Notes under the pieces: generated by a model
The model's database searches: none
Seen by the model: only the letters and a program-made list of their open reading frames with translations
What the model was told of the DNA's origin: nothing
Made by a program: the position numbers and the translations under genes
Assembly: GCF_003014575.1 (NCBI RefSeq)
Contig: NZ_PYGF01000001.1
Coordinates: 310,001 to 374,000, forward strand
Source: Cecembia rubra
Lineage (GTDB): Bacteria > Bacteroidota > Bacteroidia > Cytophagales > Cyclobacteriaceae
DNA: 64,000 nucleotides
Direction of reading: 5' to 3'
Part shown: positions 37,463-44,871 of the stretch, piece by piece
How the letters are laid out: the number at the start of each line of letters is the position of its first letter
How positions within the stretch are numbered: position 1 is the stretch's first letter

Positions 37463-38302
37463 TTATACTTTAATATTCCATGTCAAGCAGTTAATTACTC
37501 CATTGTGCTTTGCTGGATCATTACTTGTTATGGTAATTATTTCTTTATCTGGGAATAATTCCTTTGACTTTTCAATTGCTTTTTGATCTGTCTCTTTCCC
37601 AAAAATTGGTAAAAATAGGTGCTTTTCCAATTCAAGGTAATTAAGGTAAAGTCCTGCGGCATCATTATCATCTTCATTGTCGTAAGGGTCGAAAGGAAAA
37701 GTTGTCCATTTCAGTCCTGAATTATGCAATGCTCCCAAAAAGTCAATATAATCCTTTTGCTCTTCATTACTGAAATCATTAATTAAAACTTTGTCTTTGC
37801 TGATAAACCTCGCCATTCCGTCAATGTGTCCAAGCCAATCACCTTTCTCGACTGGAACTAAAAAAATATCATCCACTTCAAGCAAGTTTTTAAGTTGTTC
37901 GATAAGTAGAAGTTCCGGTATATTTTGGTTCTCTGTAAATACCTTGGTAGTCATTAGCACTTTGTCATCCCATCTTGAAATGTTTCCTCCATCGATAACT
38001 ATGTCTGATTTTATGGTTTGAATTCCAATGGCTTCACAAATTGAATCTACGTCTGAAATTGTCCTTGACCATTTTTTTGTTGAAATCAAATAGTCTGGCT
38101 TGTAGGTAAATCTAATAAACCTTTTCTCTGACACTTGAATTGGCATATAATCAACTGCCCAAACATCCTTGGTATTTGGAAGAACCCCAAATGGGATTTT
38201 TGCTTGCTCGAGTTTGGATACAAATTCTTTTGTAAACGCCGGATATTTGGTAGAGAGCGTGTCCGCTATGAATACAAAATTTGTTTGGCCGTCTCTAATC
38301 AT
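37463..38302 (-). CDS. Peptidyl-arginine deiminase / agmatine deiminase family protein
   Basis: 279 residues, shorter than typical agmatine deiminase (about 340-370). Guanidino-modifying enzyme features are visible: WAVDYMPIQ near 48-56 (Asp51), DGGN at 104-107, GHIDG with His159 and Asp161, and the nucleophile Cys272 in the ending GVINCLTWN. It should hydrolyse a guanidino group (arginine-like substrate) to a ureido group. The start overlaps the HNH-like gene by 4 bp and the stop is 10 bp before hsdM. Its place in a restriction operon is unusual and argues against a housekeeping polyamine role. Confidence 0.85.
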   Translation of the reverse strand: MIRDGQTNFVFIADTLSTKYPAFTKEFVSKLEQAKIPFGVLPNTKDVWAVDYMPIQVSEKRFIRFTYKPDYLISTKKWSRTISDVDSICEAIGIQTIKSDIVIDGGNISRWDDKVLMTTKVFTENQNIPELLLIEQLKNLLEVDDIFLVPVEKGDWLGHIDGMARFISKDKVLINDFSNEEQKDYIDFLGALHNSGLKWTTFPFDPYDNEDDNDAAGLYLNYLELEKHLFLPIFGKETDQKAIEKSKELFPDKEIITITSNDPAKHNGVINCLTWNIKV

Positions 38303-38721
38303 TTCTTTTTGTTCAATAATTTTCTCAAATAGCCAACACGGTCTCTTTGAAACCCTTTGTATTCGTCCCCGTGAAAAACATCACTTTTGTCATTGTTGCA
38401 GAAATAACAGCATAACACGCAATTGTCAAGTGAATAATTGTCTTTTGGCTTTAGTCGGTCAATTTCCAACCACATTCCACGGCTTTGTCCACGGCCAAGA
38501 ATACCGTTTTGAGGAAATCGGTTTGATTTTAAAATTCCTGTCACCACAATCTCTTGGCACTCCTCTTCCTGAAGTCCGCAGAAATGACACTTTTTTTCTT
38601 TCGAGTTATACCAATTTTTGAATTCTTCAAAGTCAACAAAGTCGCTTAATCCTTTTTGCTTTCTTCTTGAAAAGTCAGATTTAAGTTTGTCTTCTGGTTT
38701 TGGATTGTATTTGAACTCCAT
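38299..38721 (-). CDS. HNH-like zinc-finger nuclease-family protein
   Basis: 140 residues with an HNH/treble-clef layout: CxxC at Cys45/Cys48 and CxxC at Cys105/Cys108, enclosing EIDR (86-89) and DNYSLDNCVL. The usual HNH first histidine (D/E-H) is replaced by Arg89, but Asn100 and Asn109 keep the positions of the second Asn. Proteins of this pattern are annotated as HNH endonucleases. The 3' end overlaps the deiminase-family gene by 4 bp, so the two are expressed together. DNA cleavage is inferred, not shown. Confidence 0.7.
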   Translation of the reverse strand: MEFKYNPKPEDKLKSDFSRRKQKGLSDFVDFEEFKNWYNSKEKKCHFCGLQEEECQEIVVTGILKSNRFPQNGILGRGQSRGMWLEIDRLKPKDNYSLDNCVLCCYFCNNDKSDVFHGDEYKGFQRDRVGYLRKLLNKKK

Positions 38722-38893
38722 GGTGTCTTTTTAAATATTTTCAAACGTTTACTGAGCATCCGCAGTAGAGGATCAATACATCATAGCAAAAGATATCGTG
38801 ATTTATTCGAGGTAGAATAATCGATTAACCACAGCCTGTACCGGACTTTCGTGGTCTCTCGACATTGAATCAAAAGCCAGTTCGTGCTTGCGT

Positions 38894-40639
38894 TTACTCT
38901 TTTTTTAGCAGGTTTTTCTGTTTCAGAAAATCAATAAAATGATTCAATATATTTTCAGTTCTGGCAATTATGTCTTGCTCTGTAAAATCAACTTTGTTAT
39001 TTGCCAAACTCACTAGTTCAGAAATAATAGACCCTGCTTTATGTTGTCCTTTATCGTTAGTGAAACCTTTATAATATTTGATTTTGTCACTAAATCTGTA
39101 ATCAGATGCTCTTATATTAATTTTGTCTTCAAGTAAAGACTTGTTACCAATTGCTTCTAGATATTTGGTATTGCTTAACGACTTGTCATTTTCTTGTCGT
39201 TTTTTTGGAAAAATATGCTCAATGTCAAAATTTGTATTGAGAGTAGGGATCTCTTGTTGGTCGTTTATAAATGCCCACCAAGTTAACATTGACCTAGTTA
39301 TTGGTCTTCCGTTTTTAAATTCAAAATTACTGATTGCTGTTCGTAATGTGTGTTCGTCAAATTTATGTTCATCAAAGCTGACTGAATTATTTGTTACAAT
39401 ATTTATCATCTCAGCATAGACAGGGGTTCTTAATGCGTTAACGCCGGGATTTGTAAAAGCAAATGCCCACACAAATCCGATTGTTTTATTTAAAAATTCA
39501 TCTAAGCTTTTTTCCTCTAATTGCTCGTTCTCTTTTTTGTTTTTTAGAAAATAAACCGACAAAAAATAAGTCCACATTCCATTTGGTGCGGAGTTTAGAA
39601 TGAATAATTTTCTTAAAATATTAGGTGAAAATCTTTCCGAATTTTGGTTGTATACATCATGCCAAAAATCCACAAGAATTTTGAGATTTGGCAAGGTTTC
39701 ATCTTGTTTGAGAATAGCGTATTTTCCTTTTTCATAGAACTTACGTAATGCTTCTGTTGTACTTGATTTTACGCCCTGTTTTGCTCGAACAAAATACATA
39801 TATCTGGTAAAAAGTTCGTCCATGGGTGTTCCATTCAATGGTTTGAAAATTCTACCAGAAATTTCTTCAAGTTCTTTCCATTGTTCGATAAAACTATCCT
39901 TTTGATTCTTTGTGCTGTAATGTTTGTAAAATTGTGCTTTGAATATATCAGCATCAGATAAAGGCAATCCTCTGTCATTTAATGTTGAAAATATTCTCAA
40001 AGCTGTATCCTGCGACTCAGCCTCTATCGGCAATAGAATACAATTCCCTAAAATCCTTGCAGGCAAGTAGGCAAAATAGGAGGGATATTCGCTTAAAAAG
40101 TTGTCTATTTTTTCTTGAAAAAAACGATAGTTTTTAGCATAGTTACTCTTTTGATCCCGGTTTACAATACCTGTTTTGAGGATTTCTAAAAATTCATCTT
40201 TGTCATTATCCGTTGCTACTTCCGAATCAATTTTAAGAACATTTAGATTAGGTTGTCCAAATTCATTTGTTTTCCATAAACATTGGGCTATTCTTTCACG
40301 AGTGCTTTTTGAGTTCTCGTCTTGCATATTGCCAAACTTTGCATAAAAAGCTCGCAATAGCAACATCAAAGTAGTTAAACGTTGCTGTCCATCAATTACT
40401 TCCTTTTTATTCTTTTCGTTTTCAAAAGTTACTATTGAACCCAAAAAATATTCTTCATTGCTGTCAAATTTATCGCAATTGTTATCGGGAAATGCAAATG
40501 TAAAAATGTCATCCCAAAGTGTTTGGCATTGTCCTTCTTCCCAAGCATAAGGTCTTTGATAATCTGGGATAAGGAAGTCAGATTTTTTATCTGAAAAAAG
40601 CAACATGATTGTTTTTTGGTCTACATTTAGTTTTGACAT
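38894..40639 (-). CDS. DUF262/DUF1524 (GmrSD-like) restriction protein
   Basis: 581 residues. The N-terminal DUF262 (ParB/Srx-like NTPase) carries IPDYQRPYAW (24-33) and DGQQRLTT (83-90). The C-terminal DUF1524 is an HNH-type nuclease module: FDIEHIFPKK (from 471, catalytic-type His475) with Asn499 and Asn508. GmrSD is a type IV restriction enzyme that cuts DNA with glucosylated hydroxymethylcytosine; in many bacteria GmrS and GmrD are fused as here. The modification recognised in this case is unknown. Gaps of 172 and 208 bp on either side suggest an independent unit. Confidence 0.87.
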   Translation of the reverse strand: MSKLNVDQKTIMLLFSDKKSDFLIPDYQRPYAWEEGQCQTLWDDIFTFAFPDNNCDKFDSNEEYFLGSIVTFENEKNKKEVIDGQQRLTTLMLLLRAFYAKFGNMQDENSKSTRERIAQCLWKTNEFGQPNLNVLKIDSEVATDNDKDEFLEILKTGIVNRDQKSNYAKNYRFFQEKIDNFLSEYPSYFAYLPARILGNCILLPIEAESQDTALRIFSTLNDRGLPLSDADIFKAQFYKHYSTKNQKDSFIEQWKELEEISGRIFKPLNGTPMDELFTRYMYFVRAKQGVKSSTTEALRKFYEKGKYAILKQDETLPNLKILVDFWHDVYNQNSERFSPNILRKLFILNSAPNGMWTYFLSVYFLKNKKENEQLEEKSLDEFLNKTIGFVWAFAFTNPGVNALRTPVYAEMINIVTNNSVSFDEHKFDEHTLRTAISNFEFKNGRPITRSMLTWWAFINDQQEIPTLNTNFDIEHIFPKKRQENDKSLSNTKYLEAIGNKSLLEDKINIRASDYRFSDKIKYYKGFTNDKGQHKAGSIISELVSLANNKVDFTEQDIIARTENILNHFIDFLKQKNLLKKE

Positions 40640-40736
40640 ATCGATCTTTTTCTTTTTAAATATATTTTTATCCTGAGTGTAGTTTTCTTTTTCGTTAAAA
40701 TTTTGGTGTTTGCCGCATTGGGGTATTTAAGAGTCT

Positions 40737-40746
40737 CGCACGTGCG
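40737..40746. repeat. CGCACGTGCG palindrome
   Basis: A perfect 10-bp palindrome inside TCTCGCACGTGCGGGA, extendable to 16 bp with one G-T pair. It lies in the gap between the GmrSD-like gene and the three-gene ATPase cassette, 90 bp upstream of the GmrSD ATG. It could be an operator or a relic of a mobile element. Confidence 0.4.
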
Positions 40747-40801
40747 GGATCAATCATCTACAAACTTTTATAGCAGCCATTCACTTAATTAAAATCAAAA
40801 C

Positions 40802-40845
40802 CGCCACCTTTAGGTAGGTGCTATTTGGCCGGTGGCTTTTTCATT
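40802..40845 (-). terminator. Hairpin after the three-gene cassette
   Basis: GCCACC and GGTGGC arms are separated by about 28 nt and flanked by T-rich sequence on the minus strand (GGTTTTGATTTT). It begins directly after the stop of the 2-TM protein gene, as expected of a terminator, but the loop is long. Confidence 0.5.
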
Positions 40846-40847
40846 TT

Positions 40848-41459
40848 TCATTTTTTATTTATATCAATCTGTAATTCAAGTAATAAATCTTTCAATGTAT
40901 CAAATTTTACTTCTAACTGCGAAATGCGTTCTTTATTAAAATGTATGATGCTATCTTTAATTTCAATTGGTAAATCTTTTGAATTTAGTTGCTCATCAGT
41001 AATTGAAGGGGTGTTGGTCAATGTATTTCTTATGTCAGATAAAATTAGCCTTAGCCGGTCTTTTAAGTCAACATTTATATTAAAATGGCACTTATCGACA
41101 ATCTTGTAAATAGAGTTTAGTGCGGTATTTATTCTTTTTAAAGATGATGATGCTTCAGATATATGAATTCGACCACTATTTGATTCTAATTGTAAGGATG
41201 CTGCAATGTCATAAATATTACCTACTCTGGTAATGATAAGGTCTTTTTCAACTCTATGGTCATTGTTCTTCTTTTCAAAAACAGTTGTGATTAATATCGC
41301 TAACCAAGCTGTTACTACTAAGGTCAAGATGTATGAAATATCAATTGTCTTAGAAATTTCAAAATAAGGGACTTCAATAAATCTTGTCAAAACATAACCG
41401 AAAGCTATTAATGAAATGTAAATAAACCCTTTAATTAGATTATTTCTTAGATTCTTCAT
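40848..41459 (-). CDS. Two-TM membrane protein of the ATPase/STAS cassette
   Basis: 203 residues. Two hydrophobic helices lie near 10-28 (GFIYISLIAFGYVL) and 41-61 (ISYILTLVVTAWLAILITTV), separated by a short loop. A cytoplasmic, highly helical region of about 140 residues follows (HRVEKDLIITRVGNIYD ... KISLTNTL-like content). This layout (two TM helices then soluble helices) resembles small effector membrane proteins of bacterial conflict systems such as SLATT-type proteins, but I cannot assign a named family. It overlaps the DUF4325-like gene by 20 bp and is the last gene of the cassette. Confidence 0.7.
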   Translation of the reverse strand: MKNLRNNLIKGFIYISLIAFGYVLTRFIEVPYFEISKTIDISYILTLVVTAWLAILITTVFEKKNNDHRVEKDLIITRVGNIYDIAASLQLESNSGRIHISEASSSLKRINTALNSIYKIVDKCHFNINVDLKDRLRLILSDIRNTLTNTPSITDEQLNSKDLPIEIKDSIIHFNKERISQLEVKFDTLKDLLLELQIDINKK

Positions 41460-41784
41460 AAGCGTCTTTTAAATAATCATTTACGTCATCAATCAAATAA
41501 TCTTCTTCGTTCGAGATAATGGTCATTAGTTCCAAAATTCTTTGATATGATAAATCATGTATCCTTATTAATCCACCAAAAGATTCTTCTAGAAATGAAG
41601 TACCATAACCAGCAGTCCCATCCAAGTCAACTTCAAAATGAAGGTTTTTTTCTAGTGCTTCAGAAACTTTTGGAAATAGTACTTGTTGACGAAATAATTC
41701 TCCCGAAAACTTTCCTTCGTGAATGTATCTTGGTCCAGGAGTTGGGCTAAAATCTTCAAGAACACTTATTTTAATTTTCTCCAT
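41440..41784 (-). CDS. STAS-like (DUF4325-type) protein
   Basis: 114 residues. The central strand-helix segment VDLDGTAGYGTSFLEESFGGLIR (52-74, with Ser63 at the position of the regulatory serine of STAS/anti-anti-sigma folds) is the recognisable DUF4325 hallmark. DUF4325 proteins usually accompany GHKL ATPases. It overlaps the upstream ATPase gene by 14 bp and the downstream membrane-protein gene by 20 bp, so the three should be translated in fixed proportion. Binding to the ATPase neighbour is inferred by analogy with SpoIIAA-SpoIIAB pairs. Confidence 0.8.
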   Translation of the reverse strand: MEKIKISVLEDFSPTPGPRYIHEGKFSGELFRQQVLFPKVSEALEKNLHFEVDLDGTAGYGTSFLEESFGGLIRIHDLSYQRILELMTIISNEEDYLIDDVNDYLKDAYEESKK

Positions 41785-42865
41785 AACAATTTAAATTTTC
41801 TTTGTTTAACTCCCAATAAACGAAAGTGCCACTAAAAGATTTTGGCATAATTGTAAACAAATCTTTATCAAGACTTGCATGAACATCATTTGTAATAATA
41901 TTCAAATTACTGATTTGATTTCTTTCTCTGACTTTATTTATACCAGGAAGCCCTTTCCCATGATAAGGTTTCCCTGTTGCTGTTCGGTGAAGTGTACCAT
42001 CCATTATAAGTTTTAGTAATTCTGCATTATTACCAAATTTCACTCTTTCTTTAAGCTTGTCTACAATTCCAAAGAACTTGCTCCCATGTCGTTTATTGTT
42101 TAAACTCGTAAAAACACCTACCCCAAAATCAATAAAAGCAAAACTGACTTTCTTATTATGCTTGTCATGATGTACCGAAAGCCACCAATGTTTTTCGCCT
42201 TTTCTGCTATCGTCTGCATGGTTATTTGTATTAAGCATTAGCTCAATTAAAGTTCTTTGAACTCCTTGACATCTCCTTTCTGTACCCCAAATTGTTTTGC
42301 TTGCATTTTTAATAAGTTCGTTTCCAAGTTCAGAGTCAACATCTTTCCAAGCATGAGTAACTATTGAACTGTTTTGTCCAAGCTGATACCTATCTTCATT
42401 TCTAAAATTTTGGAACAAATATTTTAAAAATTTAGATTCGTCTAAGATTCTTCTAGCGTTCCCATTATCTGGGAAATCTCCATTAAAATCAATTTTGGAT
42501 GCTTTAAATCGAACCATAATCGAAAGTAATACAACTATTGCATCGTATGTGATTATTTTTACATCTTTTAAAACAACAAAAACTTTTTTCTTTTCATCAA
42601 AATGGCTTTTTAACTGCGAAATAAATTCAACAACACCTTCTGAATTATCAATGAAAGAGAAGTTTTCAGGAGCATGAATTCTTTTATAATCTTTGTATGG
42701 TTCTTCAAATTTTCTCTTATAAGTTCTTGCTGGTTTACTTACACCTAAGTCAGCTTTGTTCTTAAGTTTTCTGTACTTTTTAAAAATTAATCGACTTTTA
42801 AGAGATCGTTTGGCTCTTCTCAAATTATTAATAGAATATTTTCTTGTTGAGTATAATTTTTTCAA
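41771..42865 (-). CDS. GHKL ATPase with STAS-like middle domain and basic N-terminus
   Basis: 364 residues starting at a TTG (no ATG is near). The first 65 residues are strongly basic (14 Lys and 11 Arg or so), suggesting nucleic-acid or membrane binding. Residues about 85-150 look like a STAS-type fold (VFVVLKDVKIITYDAIVVLLS). The GHKL ATPase domain follows: N box with Glu208 and Asn212 (IELMLNTNNHA), G1 box DFGVG (Asp246, Gly248, Gly250), and G2 GKGLPG (303-308). No kinase dimerisation domain is present, so it is not a classical histidine kinase. It leads the three-gene cassette; a promoter lies about 95 bp upstream. Confidence 0.8.
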   Translation of the reverse strand: MKKLYSTRKYSINNLRRAKRSLKSRLIFKKYRKLKNKADLGVSKPARTYKRKFEEPYKDYKRIHAPENFSFIDNSEGVVEFISQLKSHFDEKKKVFVVLKDVKIITYDAIVVLLSIMVRFKASKIDFNGDFPDNGNARRILDESKFLKYLFQNFRNEDRYQLGQNSSIVTHAWKDVDSELGNELIKNASKTIWGTERRCQGVQRTLIELMLNTNNHADDSRKGEKHWWLSVHHDKHNKKVSFAFIDFGVGVFTSLNNKRHGSKFFGIVDKLKERVKFGNNAELLKLIMDGTLHRTATGKPYHGKGLPGINKVRERNQISNLNIITNDVHASLDKDLFTIMPKSFSGTFVYWELNKENLNCYGEN

Positions 42866-42958
42866 TTGTCCTTATTTATTAAGCTTACTGCCATTTGACT
42901 TATAAATTTTAAAACCTGGAAATACTAATAGGCAACTTGCAACTAAGTCAGTCCCCTC

Positions 42959-42985
42959 CAAAACTAACATTTCCCAAATTACCAA
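42959..42985 (-). promoter_or_regulatory. Promoter of the GHKL/STAS/2-TM cassette
   Basis: On the minus strand TTG (42983-42985) is followed by 16 nt and then TAGTTTTG (42966-42959), a full TAnnTTTG -7 element. The TTG start codon of the ATPase gene lies about 94 bp downstream. Confidence 0.5.
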
Positions 42986-43082
42986 AAAATACCTTATACA
43001 GGGTATTTTTCACCAGAATGAAGGTAAAAAAGGGGTTCTGAAAGGGGCTGAGATAGAAGGGATGGGCTGCCATGAAGGGAAT

Positions 43083-43114
43083 AAAAAAAGCCCGAAGCGT
43101 GGGGGCTAAGGGCT
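43083..43114 (-). terminator. Intrinsic terminator of the Tat-exported Gfo/Idh gene
   Basis: On the minus strand AGCCC ... GGGCT arms (plus 43110-43114 and 43089-43093) are followed by TTTTTT. It is 79 bp after the stop. Confidence 0.6.
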
Positions 43115-43121
43115 GCTGCAT

Positions 43122-43151
43122 TGTACCAAGTACCAAGTACAAAGTACCAAG
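43122..43151. repeat. GTACCAAGTACCAAGTAC direct repeats
   Basis: Three to four overlapping 9-nt units of GTACCAAGT / GTACAAAGT. A related inverted copy, GGTACTTAGTACTTGG, is at 46768-46783, and a degenerate one near 56785-56815. Confidence 0.7.
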
Positions 43152-43192
43152 AAGGGTTCTATTGACGAGGTTTTAAAGAATGAAGTGAGTGG

Positions 43193-44650
43193 TTACAAAC
43201 TCCAACCTTCCCTGTACTCCCTTTTTACAAACTGATTGGCGGGTTCAAAGTTGATGACTTTCATATTGGGACCGTCCCAAACCAGCTGAATGCCTCTACC
43301 GGGATAGTTGAAGCGGTTGGAACCGTCATTTCTTGGTTCTCTGTAATCATAGCTGCGGATGGCCAGGTTGCCCATCAGCACAGATTCGGTCAGGGGCCCT
43401 GCTACGGAGAAAGGTGAACTCAAACGCTCGAATTCTTTGCTGCCATAACCGGCAATACAGGCTTCTACCCAGTTGTTATAATGTCCGCTAGCTCCTCCGG
43501 GAACGCGGTACTCGGTCTGGGGAACACTGACTTCTTTGGTTCTGGAAGTGGGAAGAAGCTGTGGATTTGCACCATAAGTGCCGCACATCATCTTGCCTTT
43601 AGTACCTTCGATTATCACCCCATTGCCGCCATCGCCCATCACCTCATTCGGTCCCAGTTCATCCGGCCTGCTGGGCTGTATGCCCCCGTCCATCCAGTGG
43701 AACTGCAGGTCTTCCTTGCCTTCCCGCTTAAACCTTAGGGTAATATGGGAAGAAGGTGGGCAACTTTCTGGGAAGTACCCTCTTTGGAATTCACCTACAT
43801 AGACGGAACCTACACTGCATTCTGCTGCAACAGGATAGTTCAAGTTGAGGACCCTAAAAGGAGCTTCCATGTTATGACAGGCCATATCACCCAAGGCACC
43901 TGTACCATAATCCCACCATCCTCTCCAGTTGAAAGGATGGAGGTTGTCTACATATTCCCTGTAAGGTGCTACCCCAAGCCATAGGTCCCAATCAAGGTTG
44001 GCAGGAGGGGTTGCAGGTGTTGTCGGCCATGGAATGCCCTGAGGCCATACAGGACGATCTGTCCAGCAATACACCCGGGTAGCTTCCCCAATCAGTCCCG
44101 CATTGTACCATTCTACCATTTGGCGCACGCCGTCACCTGAAGAACCTTGGTTTCCCATCTGGGTGACTACTTTATACTTCTTCTCTGCCTCTGTCAGCAT
44201 CCTGGCCTCATAAATGTTATGGGTCAGGGGTTTTTGGACATACACATGTTTGCCTAATTGCATGGCCGCCATTGCCTGAACAGCATGCATATGGTCGGGA
44301 GTGGAAATAGTTACTGCATCAATACTTTTGTGCTCTTTTTCAAGCATAATCCTATAATCTTTGTAGAATTTGGCTTTTGGGTGGGCTTCTACACTGCTTT
44401 TTGCACGTAAATCATCAACATCACATAAGGCCACAAAATCTGCCTTTCCTGATGAAAAAACACCCCTTACATCCCCTGCACCCATACCACCTACACCTAT
44501 GCCGGCAACTCTTAAGCGGTCAGAAGGGGCAATGAATCCTGGTCCGCCCAGTACATGCCTTGGTACAAAATAAAATCCAGCCAACGCAGTGGCTGAAGCT
44601 TTGATAAAATCCCTTCTAGGATTGCTGGAAGTATTCTCCTTTTTTTTCAT
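43193..44650 (-). CDS. Tat-exported Gfo/Idh/MocA-family oxidoreductase
   Basis: 485 residues with a twin-arginine signal (NPRRDFIKASATALAGF). The Rossmann motif is VAGIGVGGMGAGDV near residue 48, followed by the family EKP-equivalent VYVQKPLTHN (Lys-Pro near 135). The C-terminal domain is of the Gfo/Idh type with HWMDGG. It binds NAD(P), probably in the periplasm with the cofactor folded in before export, and would oxidise or reduce a sugar derivative. It is divergent from the GH20 gene, suggesting amino-sugar or glycan degradation. Confidence 0.88.
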   Translation of the reverse strand: MKKKENTSSNPRRDFIKASATALAGFYFVPRHVLGGPGFIAPSDRLRVAGIGVGGMGAGDVRGVFSSGKADFVALCDVDDLRAKSSVEAHPKAKFYKDYRIMLEKEHKSIDAVTISTPDHMHAVQAMAAMQLGKHVYVQKPLTHNIYEARMLTEAEKKYKVVTQMGNQGSSGDGVRQMVEWYNAGLIGEATRVYCWTDRPVWPQGIPWPTTPATPPANLDWDLWLGVAPYREYVDNLHPFNWRGWWDYGTGALGDMACHNMEAPFRVLNLNYPVAAECSVGSVYVGEFQRGYFPESCPPSSHITLRFKREGKEDLQFHWMDGGIQPSRPDELGPNEVMGDGGNGVIIEGTKGKMMCGTYGANPQLLPTSRTKEVSVPQTEYRVPGGASGHYNNWVEACIAGYGSKEFERLSSPFSVAGPLTESVLMGNLAIRSYDYREPRNDGSNRFNYPGRGIQLVWDGPNMKVINFEPANQFVKREYREGWSL

Positions 44651-44726
44651 TAGGATAGTGGTTTGTTATTATAAGTTGGGAAAATTCCTGATCATTATAT
44701 AAAAAAATGAACTGGAAAAGGCCCAA

Positions 44727-44738
44727 GGAAACGATTTT
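44727..44738. promoter_or_regulatory. Candidate LacI-type operator in the Gfo/Idh-GH20 divergent region
   Basis: GGAAACGATTTT resembles the reverse complement of the palindrome near the LacI gene (GGAAACGATTCC) at 10 of 12 positions and has the central CG usual for LacI-family sites. Its own symmetry is poor. Confidence 0.3.
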
Positions 44739-44812
44739 GGAAAGATGGAAGATTTAAATGATAAATGGAAACGGTAAAAGGTTTTTTTAACTTTTCGATA
44801 AATAGCACAGGC

Positions 44813-44838
44813 TTGATTAAAAAAATTAAGTAAGTTTG
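44813..44838 (+). promoter_or_regulatory. Promoter of the GH20 gene
   Basis: TAAGTTTG at 44831-44838 matches the TAnnTTTG -7 element exactly, with TTG at 44813-44815 (15-nt spacer, slightly short). The ATG at 44872 lies 33 bp beyond, which also rules out the in-frame TTG at 44836 as the start codon. Confidence 0.45.
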
Positions 44839-44871
44839 AAGTCTGACTTAGACCCTAAAAAAGTTTTGACT

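Larger units (their letters stand above)
42866..43192. other. Intergenic: promoter, terminator and GTACCAAGTAC repeats
   Basis: 327 bp between the ATPase cassette and the Gfo/Idh gene. It contains the candidate cassette promoter (42959-42985), a terminator for the Gfo/Idh gene (43083-43114) and a GTACCAAGTAC repeat (43122-43151). No ORF is credible. Confidence 0.6.

Noticed and set aside
37463-38302. Ordinary agmatine deiminase of polyamine synthesis
   Set aside because: It is short, overlaps an HNH-like gene and is 10 bp from hsdM; no polyamine genes are near.
41771-42865. Classical histidine kinase
   Set aside because: There is no HisKA/HisKA_2/His_kinase dimerisation domain or phospho-His; only the GHKL ATPase and a STAS-like part are visible.
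43122-43151. CRISPR or attachment site from GTACCAAGTAC units
   Set aside because: Too short and overlapping, no integrase or tRNA near.
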